Source: Vibrio mimicus CAIM 602 (GTDB taxonomy: Bacteria > Pseudomonadota > Gammaproteobacteria > Enterobacterales > Vibrionaceae). Taken from it: DNA of 64,000 nucleotides. Position 1 is the first letter of the stretch. The number at the start of each line of letters is the position of its first letter. The DNA lies in assembly GCF_000338875.1 (NCBI RefSeq), contig NZ_AOMO01000044.1:221930-285929 (forward strand), written 5' to 3'. The notes under the pieces were generated by a model. The model was not told the DNA's origin, searched no databases, and saw only the letters and a list, made by a program, of their open reading frames with translations. The position numbers were made by a program, and so were the translations under genes. This document shows positions 17,880 to 26,143 of the stretch, piece after piece.

Positions 17880-18652
17880 TTTAAAAATTGATATGAAGTA
17901 TACCTATCATTTCTAAATATAGACTTTAACTCTTCTTTCTTTATTTCTAAATACCTACAAAAGTCATAAGTCCCATCATTAATTGAAACGGTCTTATCAC
18001 AGTCAACAAGGATAATCTGAGTTGATTTATTTAGCAGCTCTTTATTTTCTTTATAAAAACTAAGAGCGGAGGTTTGATTACAAAATTTTGATAAATATGA
18101 GTCCAACCAAAAAGAAATAAATTTAACACTAGATTCAGTTTCTTCATCTAAGATAACTAGCTCTTTGTTGTGATTATTGCAGATTTTATCTAACTCGAAT
18201 TTCTCAAACTTTTTCCAATTTCGTACTTGTTCTACAGTAATATCTAAGTTTCTCTTTTCTCCTGTGCTTTTTCTTGAAAATTCTACAATCAATTCTGATG
18301 GCGTGTCCAAATAGAAAAAGTGGTCGTAAACATTTTCATCCTGTTCAGTAAATACTACCTTATAATAATCACCATCTATAAAAGAATAATGGCCATCTAC
18401 TAACACGAGATCGTATTCTGAATTTTTTTTATTCACAATCTCAGTGAATTTTTCTCGTAAAGTATTTTTGTTTGATTCATCGAGACTTTTAAAGGTTTTT
18501 TGGAACATTTCTTGAGCAAGAGCATTCAATGTCTTTGAACCTTCAATATGAATCGCAGTCAACAGAGTAGTTTCATGTAAATGGGCTATTACGTTCTTGA
18601 TTAAATAGTCTTTACCAGCCCTAGATACACCATAGATAGCTAACTTCATCAT
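17846..18652 (-). CDS. P-loop kinase-like domain joined to the N-terminal part of a HAD phosphatase (cassette gene 3, frame 0)
   Basis: A 268-residue zero-frame product. A Walker A loop GVSRAGKD (residues 8-15) of the nucleotide/nucleoside monophosphate kinase type is followed by a Walker B-like LVLVDGHYSF (Asp86). An all-helical part with many Lys/Glu follows. From about residue 212 a HAD domain begins, with motif I ILVDCDKTV (Asp217, Asp219). Frame 0 ends ten codons after Lys258, while the frame one base back carries the rest of the HAD domain. ATG 18652 overlaps the radical SAM stop by 4 bases (ATGA), so translation is coupled. I infer a bifunctional kinase and phosphatase acting on a nucleotide-like substrate; the substrate is unknown. 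Confidence 0.78.
   Translation of the reverse strand: MMKLAIYGVSRAGKDYLIKNVIAHLHETTLLTAIHIEGSKTLNALAQEMFQKTFKSLDESNKNTLREKFTEIVNKKNSEYDLVLVDGHYSFIDGDYYKVVFTEQDENVYDHFFYLDTPSELIVEFSRKSTGEKRNLDITVEQVRNWKKFEKFELDKICNNHNKELVILDEETESSVKFISFWLDSYLSKFCNQTSALSFYKENKELLNKSTQIILVDCDKTVSINDGTYDFCRYLEIKKEELKSIFRNDRYTSYQFLKFGIYTKVKIL
17879..17885 (-). other. Candidate -1 frameshift heptamer T TTA AAG
   Basis: Read on the minus strand in the kinase frame, codons are TTT TTA AAG TTT. The heptamer fits X XXY YYZ. Slippage by one base re-pairs as TTT AAA and continues GTT TGG, exactly the HAD frame. A small 6-bp hairpin (TCCTAT-AAAA-ATAGGA) lies about 25 bases downstream, farther than usual for a stimulator, and contains the frame-0 stop. 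No internal Shine-Dalgarno stimulator was identified. A T5-for-T6 deletion at the same place would look identical. Confidence 0.5.
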
Positions 18653-19557
18653 TTAACCTCAACATACTTATCGTAGTAACATTCACCGTCCTCTAGAGGC
18701 TTCATCTTACCCATTTGAAACTCTAAATTTTCCAGAGCCATATCAAATGCACCATAATTATAATCTTCATTCCCATAGAACCTGCCACACGGATAGATAC
18801 CACGTTTAGTGACGAAGATATTGGTTCGACCTACTCCACATAGTGTGCCATACATTGTACAGTCATATTTCTTTTTGTTATTTTCATCGAGTTGGCGCAC
18901 CTCGAACTGACTACCTTTAAATTCTTCAAGTAATGATTGATATTCGTCTTTTGATACCGTCATAGTTTCATCGTGAGAGTCAAAAAGGCGTGAGAACGTT
19001 ACATCTTTAAAGTTATTTTCTTCAAGATAACGTTTAAGTTTAGTTTTATTTGAGATTGTTCTATTATGTACAGTACAGTTTATAGGCGGCTTATGACCAA
19101 ATTTAGACTCATACCTTTTGATACCTTTAATAACAACGTTATATTTTTCTCGACCTAGGTTATGAAGCTCTTCATAACCATCTAATGAAAAGCACATCTT
19201 TATCGAATCCTTGTGCTCAAAGAAAAAACTCATCATCTTATCAGTTAATATTGTTCCATTTGTTATGGTATAAAACGCTAACCGATCAAGATTGTTATTT
19301 TTTACATATTCGATAAGACCAACAATCTTTCTATATTGTAATATTGGCTCACCTGAACCGACTATCCCAACTTTGAACGTGTTCAGATTGTTAATTACTG
19401 CATAGTCATTTAGGTTTTTAGCTATTTTTATTAACTCATCAGTAGTAAATTCCTGTGGAACTCCACTTAACTTTCCGTTATCTTCATTATGAAAATGACA
19501 GTAAGCACACTTCAAGTTACATTTCTCTCCTAGTGAAATACAAGCTCGATCAATCAC
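18649..19557 (-). CDS. Radical SAM enzyme with short SPASM/twitch-like C-terminus (cassette gene 2)
   Basis: A 302-residue radical SAM protein. The cluster motif CNLKCAYC (Cys13, Cys17, Cys20) binds the SAM-linked 4Fe-4S cluster, and GSGEP (residues 67-71) is the SAM amino-group motif. TITNGT and CFSLDG are further core marks. The C-terminus has four cysteines (233, 240, 257, 293) in CGVGRTNIFVT-x-GIYPCGRFYG, the pattern of a twitch or shortened SPASM domain that could hold one auxiliary cluster. Full SPASM proteins usually have more. It starts at GTG 19557, overlapping the upstream stop (GTGA), with AAGGA before it. The substrate is unknown: a peptide or a small nucleotide-like molecule are both possible. 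Confidence 0.85.
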   Translation of the reverse strand: MIDRACISLGEKCNLKCAYCHFHNEDNGKLSGVPQEFTTDELIKIAKNLNDYAVINNLNTFKVGIVGSGEPILQYRKIVGLIEYVKNNNLDRLAFYTITNGTILTDKMMSFFFEHKDSIKMCFSLDGYEELHNLGREKYNVVIKGIKRYESKFGHKPPINCTVHNRTISNKTKLKRYLEENNFKDVTFSRLFDSHDETMTVSKDEYQSLLEEFKGSQFEVRQLDENNKKKYDCTMYGTLCGVGRTNIFVTKRGIYPCGRFYGNEDYNYGAFDMALENLEFQMGKMKPLEDGECYYDKYVEVK

Positions 19558-20783
19558 TTTAACTTTTCCTTGAATAATTCAAATATCGCACTACTTTTTG
19601 GATTGTTAGCGTCTAAATAGTCAATTGCAGTTTTGTTATCTCTACATCTAATCATTAAGTCGGTTCTGTTAATTAGCTTTTCCACCATTTTAAAATCGTG
19701 CTTAATGCAAGCCTTCATTAAAGGAGTGTAACCGTTATTATCTTGTTGGTTCGTACAAGAGTCGTGAGATAAAAAGTAATCTGCTGCTTGTAGAAAGCCG
19801 CTCCATGCAGCAATCATTAATGGTGTATTACCTGCATTTTTCCCTCCACTCCCGTAGTCAAAATCCGCTCCGTTTTCAACCAATAGCTTTATCACTTCAA
19901 TTTTTTTTATCTGTGTGGCGTGGTGGATAGCTGAGAATCGGTACTTGTGCTTGTCCCTAACATCAAGATTAATTTCTTTTAGTGTAAGAAGGTATTTAAT
20001 CATTGGGAGATCACGATTTCGTACAGCAGAAATTAGTGGTGTTAAGCCACTATCAGGACTATGAAAATTAACATCAACTCCTTGCATATCGAAATCCATA
20101 ATTTGTTGAAGTTTCTTTCCTTTCACTAAAGAGCCGAACTCAATAGAGCGTACAACATCATAATCGTTGTCTCTGGTGTGGAACTTCTCTATGTACATAT
20201 TGGGGGTAATTGCTGCTAGATTTCTTGGTTCTCTAGTCAAGAACTGAAAATAGATATCATCACTTAACAAATACACATCATCGTAAGGGCAGGCTTTAGA
20301 TCTCTTGATTGCTACATCTGCGATCTTCTCATCATTGTTTCCATCGGTTTTGATGGTTTTTTCAATACGAAAATTGGCTTTCTTCTCAGTAATAGATTTC
20401 ATTACCAACCAAGCTTTTTGTTTTGTAGAAGGGTTGCCCCTATCTTTCAAATTGTTCAATTCTGAGATGACTACTTCTGGTATCACTACTTCCTCGAAGA
20501 ACTCTTCAAGTTCGTCAATGATCGAGGGTCTTTTGATCAATGCAGAAGTATCTACAACGATAACCTTCTTCTTGATTGAAGTGTTGCCGACTAACTCATC
20601 AGTTGAAGTTTTGAATATTTTCGATAGTTTGAGCAACTGGGACGAAGATGGCTCATTTTTCCCGTTTTCCCAATTTGATATCACAGGTCTAGCAACGTTA
20701 AGTTGTTCTGCAAGTTCTTTTTGAGACAGCTTTTGTTCATCTCTAAATGTTTTGATGTTCTTTCCTATTAGTTCTGTCAGCAT
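19554..20783 (-). CDS. XRE helix-turn-helix, PIN nuclease-like and ankyrin-repeat protein (cassette gene 1)
   Basis: A 409-residue three-part protein. Residues 1-65 are an XRE/Cro-type DNA-binding domain (KLSQKELAEQLNVARPVISNWENG). Residues 73-215 resemble the PIN domain found next to PhoH ATPases, with the acidic set Asp78 (VVDTSALI), Glu108 (ISELNNLK), Asp151/Asp156 and Asp175/Asp176, so the nuclease site looks intact. Residues about 245-409 are four to five ankyrin repeats (GLTPLISAV, FSAIHHATQ, NTPLMIAAW, YTPLMKACI). This suggests DNA binding, RNA cleavage and protein or ligand sensing in one chain. It is the first gene of the cassette. An inverted repeat and a good promoter lie just upstream, consistent with autoregulation. 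Confidence 0.82.
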   Translation of the reverse strand: MLTELIGKNIKTFRDEQKLSQKELAEQLNVARPVISNWENGKNEPSSSQLLKLSKIFKTSTDELVGNTSIKKKVIVVDTSALIKRPSIIDELEEFFEEVVIPEVVISELNNLKDRGNPSTKQKAWLVMKSITEKKANFRIEKTIKTDGNNDEKIADVAIKRSKACPYDDVYLLSDDIYFQFLTREPRNLAAITPNMYIEKFHTRDNDYDVVRSIEFGSLVKGKKLQQIMDFDMQGVDVNFHSPDSGLTPLISAVRNRDLPMIKYLLTLKEINLDVRDKHKYRFSAIHHATQIKKIEVIKLLVENGADFDYGSGGKNAGNTPLMIAAWSGFLQAADYFLSHDSCTNQQDNNGYTPLMKACIKHDFKMVEKLINRTDLMIRCRDNKTAIDYLDANNPKSSAIFELFKEKLK

Positions 20784-20910
20784 AATTTACATTCTCATCC
20801 TTTTACTATGCAATCAGCGCCTTATGTGTATTGAAACATAACGGAGTGTTCGCATAGACACAAGAAACAAGTTGCGGATGTATAAATACTTTACAGCGTG
20901 TAACTATGCG
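20784..20910 (-). promoter_or_regulatory. Promoter and candidate operator region of the cassette
   Basis: On the minus strand TTGTGT and TATGTT are separated by 17 bases and lie about 50-75 bases before the start codon. Overlapping this is an inverted repeat TTATGT (20822-20827) / ACATAA (20836-20841). CTATGC occurs at 20806-20811 and 20904-20909 and inverted at 20852-20857, the latter two forming a CGCATAG/CTATGCG pair. The XRE domain of the first gene could bind here. AAGGATGAG serves as ribosome-binding site. Confidence 0.45.
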
Positions 20911-21420
20911 TGACACGTTTTGGGGCTGGGATATCTAAAATTTCTCAAACAGATTCTGCGGAACTTTTATAAGAGCAGTAGAGGCTTCCATGTATTGCAC
21001 TTCACAATCCAAAGTTAAGATATTTAATCCCGAATGAATCACATCAGTAAAATTGGGAAGAATAAAATTCAGTTACGGCAGGGGGATATTCCTACTGGAA
21101 ACTAACTTTAGGGCGTAAGCGCTTCAGGGAGAGTGTTTTGAATGCTCTACCGAAAATTCTGCATCAAATTAACCTGATACCACGGAGCGAATATGCTTAG
21201 AATTGTTCAAAACTGTGCATCTAAGCCACCACAAAAAGCGGTGGCTGATTACGTTTTGAGATACCAAAAGTTATCCTTGAATAGCTAATTTAGCAAAGTC
21301 ACTGACTCAGAATTGTCCATAAGTGATTCAGTGTGAATATGAATCACAACTCATATTTGGCTGTTAATGCAAGTAAAATTCTATTTCCTCCTCTTAAAAG
21401 AGAGTAATAAGGCGTTCCTT
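20911..21420. other. Right flank of the cassette with a possible gene remnant
   Basis: About 510 bases without a supported gene. A 44-codon plus-strand frame at 21066-21200 without a start reads like a protein end (LGRKRFRESVLNALPKIL, ending IPRSEYA before TAG 21198). I do not recognise the family; it may be a remnant of a mobile or accessory gene. A 7-bp inverted repeat (AGCCACC/GGTGGCT) lies near 21220-21245, without a T tract. No tRNA, integrase or clear direct repeat was found. Confidence 0.35.
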
Positions 21421-21424
21421 AAAA

Positions 21425-21456
21425 CAAAAAAATCCCGCCGCAGCGGGATTTTTTAT
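21425..21456. terminator. Bidirectional terminator downstream of tkt
   Basis: AATCCCGC (21431-21438) pairs with GCGGGATT (21443-21450) across a CGCA loop, with A and T tracts on the two sides. It ends tkt on the minus strand and could stop plus-strand transcripts coming from the cassette flank. Confidence 0.85.
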
Positions 21457-21494
21457 CGTCTATTTTTCTTTGCTGCACAAAGAATGCCTTTCAA

Positions 21495-23489
21495 TTACGC
21501 CAGCAGTTCTTTGGCTTGTTTCACTACGTTCTCGGTAGTGAAGCCAAACAGTTTGAACAGCTCACCCGCTGGCGCTGATTCACCAAAGCTGGTCATACCG
21601 ATGATGCGACCACCAAAGCCGACATACTTGTACCAGAAGTCGGCAATGCCCGCTTCAATCGCGATACGCTTAGTCACTGCCGCTGGCAGAACTGCTTCAC
21701 GGTAAGCGGCATCTTGCTTATCAAATGCATCGGTGGATGGCATAGACACCACGCGAACCGCTTTACCTTCAGCGCTCAGTTGCTCGTAAGCGGCAACCGC
21801 GAGTTCCACTTCAGAGCCTGTCGCAATCAGGATAAGCTCAGGTTGACCTGCGCAATCTTTCAGGATGTAACCGCCTTTGGCGATGTTCGCGACTTGCTCA
21901 GCACTGCGTGGTTGCTGCGCGAGGTTTTGACGCGAGAAAATCAGCGCTGATGGCGCGTCTTTACGCTCAATCGCCAGTTTCCAAGCCACTGCCGATTCTA
22001 CTTGGTCACATGGACGCCATGTGCTCATGTTTGGCGTCATACGCAGGGAAGCGATTTGCTCAACTGGTTGGTGGGTTGGACCATCTTCACCCAGACCAAT
22101 CGAGTCATGGGTGTACACTTGGATGTTTTGCACTTTCATCAGTGCCGCCATACGCATGGCGTTACGCGCGTATTCCATGAACATCAGGAAGGTCGCACCG
22201 TAAGGCACAAAACCACCGTGCAGCGCGATACCGTTGATGATGGCGGTCATACCAAACTCACGCACACCGTAGTGGATGTAGTTACCAGAGAAGTCGCTTG
22301 CTTCTAACGACTTAGAACCCGACCACATGGTGAGGTTAGAAGGCGCTAGGTCGGCTGAACCGCCCATAAATTCTGGTAGCAATTTGCCGAACGCTTCCAA
22401 CGCATTTTGTGATGCTTTACGTGATGCGATGTTGGCTGGGTTGGCTTGCAGTTCAGCGATGATTGCGCTGGTGGCTGCTTCCCAGTTGGCTGGCAGTTCA
22501 CCGGCTACACGGCGCTTGTATTCCGCAGCTTCGGCTGGGTAAGCTTTCGCGTAAGCCGCGAATTTCTCATCCCAAGCCGCTTCTTTGCTTGCACCTGCTG
22601 TTTTGGCATCCCACTCGGCGTAGATGTCAGCCGGGATTTCAAACGGAGCGTATTCCCAACCCAAGAATTCACGGGCGGCTTTGATTTCATCGTTGCCCAG
22701 AGGCGCACCGTGACAATCGTGCGAGCCCGCTTTGTTTGGAGAGCCGAAACCGATGATGGTTTTGGTACAAATCAGCGTTGGGCGAGACGTTTCTGCTTTC
22801 GCCGCTTCAATCGCAGCGTTAATTGCATCTGCATCGTGGCCGTCAACCGCAGGGATCACATGCCAACCGTAGGCTTCAAAACGTTTTGGCGTGTCGTCTG
22901 AGAACCAGCCTTCCACGTGACCGTCGATAGAGATACCGTTGTCATCCCAGAACGCAATCAGTTTGCCCAGACCCAGCGTACCCGCCAGTGAACAGGCTTC
23001 ATGCGAAATGCCTTCCATCAAACAGCCGTCACCCATGAATACATAAGTGAAGTGGTCAACGATGTCGTGACCCGGTTTGTTGAACTGCGCTGCCAGTGCT
23101 TTCTCTGCAATCGCCATACCTACGGCATTGGTGATGCCTTGACCCAGTGGGCCAGTAGTAGTCTCGATGCCTGGTGCATAACCGTATTCTGGGTGACCCG
23201 GCGTTTTTGAGTGCAGTTGACGGAAGTTTTTCAAATCGTCAATCGACAGCTCGTAGCCGCTCAGGTGCAGCAGCGAGTAAATCAGCATTGAGCCGTGGCC
23301 GTTAGACAGTACGAAACGGTCGCGGTCAGCCCAATTTGGGTTTTGTGGGTTGTGGTTTAAGTGTGAACGCCACAGCACTTCGGCGATATCCGCCATGCCC
23401 ATTGGGGCTCCCGGGTGGCCAGAGTTAGCTTTTTGAACGCCGTCCATGCTCAGGGCACGGATAGCATTGGCAAGTTGTTTGCGATTCAT
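21495..23489 (-). CDS. tkt: Transketolase
   Basis: A 664-residue thiamine diphosphate enzyme of the non-oxidative pentose phosphate pathway, moving two-carbon units between sugar phosphates. It matches E. coli TktA closely throughout: [30 protein letters not shown], the ThDP motif [20 protein letters not shown], and the second-domain [19 protein letters not shown]. The start [17 protein letters not shown] at 23489 aligns with the family; an in-frame ATG at 23501 adds four residues and cannot be excluded. Neither has a strong ribosome-binding site on the minus strand. Tal lies upstream on the same strand, with hairpins between the two genes. Confidence 0.94.
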   Translation of the reverse strand: MNRKQLANAIRALSMDGVQKANSGHPGAPMGMADIAEVLWRSHLNHNPQNPNWADRDRFVLSNGHGSMLIYSLLHLSGYELSIDDLKNFRQLHSKTPGHPEYGYAPGIETTTGPLGQGITNAVGMAIAEKALAAQFNKPGHDIVDHFTYVFMGDGCLMEGISHEACSLAGTLGLGKLIAFWDDNGISIDGHVEGWFSDDTPKRFEAYGWHVIPAVDGHDADAINAAIEAAKAETSRPTLICTKTIIGFGSPNKAGSHDCHGAPLGNDEIKAAREFLGWEYAPFEIPADIYAEWDAKTAGASKEAAWDEKFAAYAKAYPAEAAEYKRRVAGELPANWEAATSAIIAELQANPANIASRKASQNALEAFGKLLPEFMGGSADLAPSNLTMWSGSKSLEASDFSGNYIHYGVREFGMTAIINGIALHGGFVPYGATFLMFMEYARNAMRMAALMKVQNIQVYTHDSIGLGEDGPTHQPVEQIASLRMTPNMSTWRPCDQVESAVAWKLAIERKDAPSALIFSRQNLAQQPRSAEQVANIAKGGYILKDCAGQPELILIATGSEVELAVAAYEQLSAEGKAVRVVSMPSTDAFDKQDAAYREAVLPAAVTKRIAIEAGIADFWYKYVGFGGRIIGMTSFGESAPAGELFKLFGFTTENVVKQAKELLA

Positions 23490-23514
23490 AGTGTTACTCA
23501 TTTCAATAAAGGAG

Positions 23515-23535
23515 GTTGAACAGAGTGCGTTCAAC
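23515..23535 (-). promoter_or_regulatory. Hairpin in the tkt leader
   Basis: GTTGAAC (23515-23521) and GTTCAAC (23529-23535) form a perfect 7-bp stem about 26 bases before the tkt start. No strong Shine-Dalgarno sequence is visible there, so the hairpin may affect translation or mRNA stability. Confidence 0.45.
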
Positions 23536-23540
23536 AAAAA

Positions 23541-23575
23541 TAAAAAGCAGAAAGAAGCGAGCCGGAGCTCGCTTC
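23541..23575 (-). terminator. Terminator or attenuator between tal and tkt
   Basis: A 9-bp perfect stem (23554-23562 with 23567-23575) with a 4-base loop is followed on the minus strand by TTTCTGCTTTTTATTTTT. It sits just after the tal stop, so part of the tal transcripts probably end here and tkt gets a reduced share or uses its own promoter. Confidence 0.7.
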
Positions 23576-23585
23576 AAAATCAGGA

Positions 23586-24536
23586 TTACAGCTTAGCAGC
23601 GATCATCGCTTCCAGTTTGCCTTGGTCAACCGCGAAGTTACGGATGCCTTCAGCCAGCTTCTCAACGGCCATAGCGTCTAGGTTGTGTTCCCACAGGAAT
23701 TCGCTGTGCGTCATTGGCGCAGGGCGAGCTTTCGTGCCTTGTGAATCAACCAGTTTCTCAACTACTTCACCTTCAGCGGCTTCAAGTTCAGCCAGTAGAG
23801 AAGGCGCGATAGTCAGGCGGTCACAACCAGCCAGTTCTAGGATCTCGCCGATGTTACGGAAGCTTGCACCCATTACGACAGTTTTGTAGCCATGCTCTTT
23901 GTAGTAGTTGTAGATCTTGGTTACTGACAGCACACCTGGGTCTTCATTTGCTGCGAAATCACGGCCTTCTTTGGCTTTGTACCAGTCCATGATGCGGCCA
24001 ACGAAAGGAGAGATCAGGAACACGCCTGCTTCAGCACACGCACGCGCTTGTGCGAAAGAGAACAGCAGAGTCAGGTTACAGTTGATGCCTTCTTTCTCAA
24101 GAATTTCCGCAGCGCGGATGCCTTCCCAAGTTGAAGCCAGTTTGATCAGGATACGATCGTTGGTGATGCCAGCATCGTTGTACATTTTTACTAGCTGACG
24201 TGCTTTAGCAACGCTGCGTTCCATATCGTAAGAAAGACGTGCGTCAACTTCAGTAGAGATACGGCCCGGAATGGTTTTTAGGATTTCTTTACCGATGTTA
24301 ACCGCCAGCATGTCACAAGTGTCTTGTACTTGTTGTGCTTTGTCGTTGCTTTGAGTTTTTGCGTAGGCGATAGCTTGATCAATCAGAGGTGCGTATTCAG
24401 CAATCTGCGCAGCTTTAAGAATCAGAGAAGGGTTAGTTGTTGCGTCTTCTGGCTGGTATTTTTTGATTGCATCAATTTCACCAGTGTCAGCCACTACTGT
24501 GGTCAGTTTACGAAGTTGCGCTAATTTATTGCTCAT
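23586..24536 (-). CDS. talB: Transaldolase
   Basis: A 316-residue cytoplasmic class I aldolase of the pentose phosphate pathway, transferring dihydroxyacetone units via a Schiff-base lysine. Family marks are [13 protein letters not shown] near the start, the catalytic segment [21 protein letters not shown] (Schiff-base Lys in LIKLAST) and [19 protein letters not shown]. The length equals E. coli TalB. It is the promoter-proximal gene of the tal-tkt pair and diverges from a SorC-family regulator across 491 bases that contain repeated operator-like words. Confidence 0.95.
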   Translation of the reverse strand: MSNKLAQLRKLTTVVADTGEIDAIKKYQPEDATTNPSLILKAAQIAEYAPLIDQAIAYAKTQSNDKAQQVQDTCDMLAVNIGKEILKTIPGRISTEVDARLSYDMERSVAKARQLVKMYNDAGITNDRILIKLASTWEGIRAAEILEKEGINCNLTLLFSFAQARACAEAGVFLISPFVGRIMDWYKAKEGRDFAANEDPGVLSVTKIYNYYKEHGYKTVVMGASFRNIGEILELAGCDRLTIAPSLLAELEAAEGEVVEKLVDSQGTKARPAPMTHSEFLWEHNLDAMAVEKLAEGIRNFAVDQGKLEAMIAAKL

Positions 24537-25027
24537 TTCGATTGTCCTATTTCGTTGGGCTTATCTGCCGATGAAGGTCAGATAGGGCAAGCAGTTGAAT
24601 GACTCAATATCTCTATTGAAGAAGAGTGCGAGTCAGTAAATGCAAAATTTTCAGCGCCCGAACTTTTGCTCTGAACATTTGCTCGTTCGCTGAGTAAATG
24701 ATGGAGCCATATTTATCTTATCTGTGGGGAAAGTCAATTCAACAACCCAGTTTATGACGCGTTGAACGGAGTTTTTTTCGCCCTGCGAAGCCCTTATTGT
24801 CATTAAATCGTTTGCTCAAATTTGAGGTGAACGGAAGTACCTCGATCTTGGTTGCTTATCTTGAGTGAGAAAATGTTATGACTAAGATCATTTGCTCACT
24901 TCTGAAAGATGAGTAACATAGCGCGCATTCTTGTTTTGAACACGAACTGTGTTTAGAACGCAACGCTGGTTTATAAACCATGTTTGTGGGACGGATAAAA
25001 AGTCGCTGCTACAGAAAGGATAGCACC
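24537..25027. promoter_or_regulatory. 491-base divergent control region between tal and the SorC-family gene, with repeated operator-like sites
   Basis: The word TTTGCTC occurs four times: 24664-24670, in ATTTGCTC at 24677-24684, at 24811-24817, and in ATTTGCTC at 24890-24897. Three have an inverted partner: GAGTAAAT at 24692-24699, the palindrome CTCAAATTTGAG at 24815-24826, and GAGTAA at 24911-24916. Their spacing and repetition suggest cooperative binding by the adjacent SorC-type protein. No ORF is supported here. Assignment to that regulator is inferred. Confidence 0.5.
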
Positions 25028-26020
25028 ATGAGTCAAATTCCAGAGATTTCGGTTGAAAGTACCGATCTGCTGACTGAAATCGCCGTCTCTTACTATCAAG
25101 ATGGCGCAACACAGGAAGAGATTTCCAAAAAGTACGCGATCTCGCGGGCCAAAGTGGGTCGTTTACTCAAACAAGCCCGTGATGAAGGGATAGTCGAAAT
25201 TACCGTGAAGTACCATCCGGTGTTTAGCGCCAAAATCGAGCAACGTTTGATTGAGCGTTTTGGTGTGCGCCGCGCCCTGATTGCGCTTGATCAGCCAAAT
25301 GATGAAGCGCAGCGCCAACAAGTAGCGGGTTTGGTGTCCAACTATCTCACCAGTACGCTAAAAAACGGCATGGTGGTGACCGTTGGGCAGGGGCGTAATG
25401 TGTCGGCCGTAGCACACCATGTTGGGGTGATCACTCCACGAGATTGCAAATTTGTGTGCAGCATCGGGGGGATTCACCCACGCGGCGGCATGTTTAACGC
25501 CGACCATATTTGCCGCCAGCTAGCCAAAAAATACGGCGGCAGTTCGGAAACCTTGTACGCGCCGGCCTACGCAGAAAACCCGGAGCAGAAACGGGTGTTC
25601 ATGCAAAATAGCACGGTGAAGCAAACGCTCGATCTTGCTCGTAAAGCGGACATTGCATTGGTCGGGATTGGGGATATGAGTGAAAACAGCTACATGGTTG
25701 ACCTTGGCTGGTTTACGCCGGAAGAAGTGGTGCAATCACGCTTAAGTCAAGGTGTGGTCGGTGATTTCGCAGGGCATGACTTTTTTGATGTGCACGGACG
25801 CATCGCGAATACCGTGATGAATGACCGTGTGATTGGTTTGGGGATTGATGAGTTCCGCCCAATTGCCGAAGTGATCGCGATTGCGGCGGAAAACAGTAAA
25901 CCGCTTGCTCTTTTGGGCGCACTGCGCACCGGTGCGATTGATGTGATCGCGACCAGTGTGAGTAACGCTTTGACCGTGCTCAACTTAGATGAGCAGATGC
26001 AAACGGCATTAAGTTCATAA
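25028..26020 (+). CDS. SorC-family sugar-binding transcriptional regulator
   Basis: A 330-residue regulator with an N-terminal helix-turn-helix (ATQEEISKKYAISRAKVGRLL, about residues 30-50) and a long C-terminal sugar-phosphate-binding domain of the SorC/DeoR-like type (TVGQGRNVSAVA, CSIGGIHPRGG, ADIALVGIGDMSE). Such proteins sense phosphorylated sugars. Divergent placement from tal-tkt suggests it controls the non-oxidative pentose phosphate genes. ATG 25028 follows AGAAAGGAT and places the HTH normally; the longer frame from 24980 has no such support. The chitinase gene follows on the same strand after 123 bases. Confidence 0.87.
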   Translation: MSQIPEISVESTDLLTEIAVSYYQDGATQEEISKKYAISRAKVGRLLKQARDEGIVEITVKYHPVFSAKIEQRLIERFGVRRALIALDQPNDEAQRQQVAGLVSNYLTSTLKNGMVVTVGQGRNVSAVAHHVGVITPRDCKFVCSIGGIHPRGGMFNADHICRQLAKKYGGSSETLYAPAYAENPEQKRVFMQNSTVKQTLDLARKADIALVGIGDMSENSYMVDLGWFTPEEVVQSRLSQGVVGDFAGHDFFDVHGRIANTVMNDRVIGLGIDEFRPIAEVIAIAAENSKPLALLGALRTGAIDVIATSVSNALTVLNLDEQMQTALSS

Positions 26021-26143
26021 GGTTGAATGAAATCGATGAAAAAGCGAGTCAGTTTTTAACACTGGCTCGCATGTTCTGCATGTTTTTTAGTCAAGTCTAC
26101 GTAAATTTGCTGTATTGGAGGCAGTGAAACGGAGGCTCTAAAT

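Noticed and set aside
18649..19557. Radical SAM gene as a prokaryotic viperin
   Set aside because: It sits beside a nucleotide-kinase-like gene as viperin can, but it lacks the viperin motif after the cluster cysteines and instead has a C-terminal cysteine pattern like SPASM/twitch domains.
20305..20724. 139-codon plus-strand frame opposite the HTH-PIN-ankyrin gene
   Set aside because: It is the antisense of a well-supported protein, has no ribosome-binding site and a serine/phenylalanine-rich low-complexity composition.
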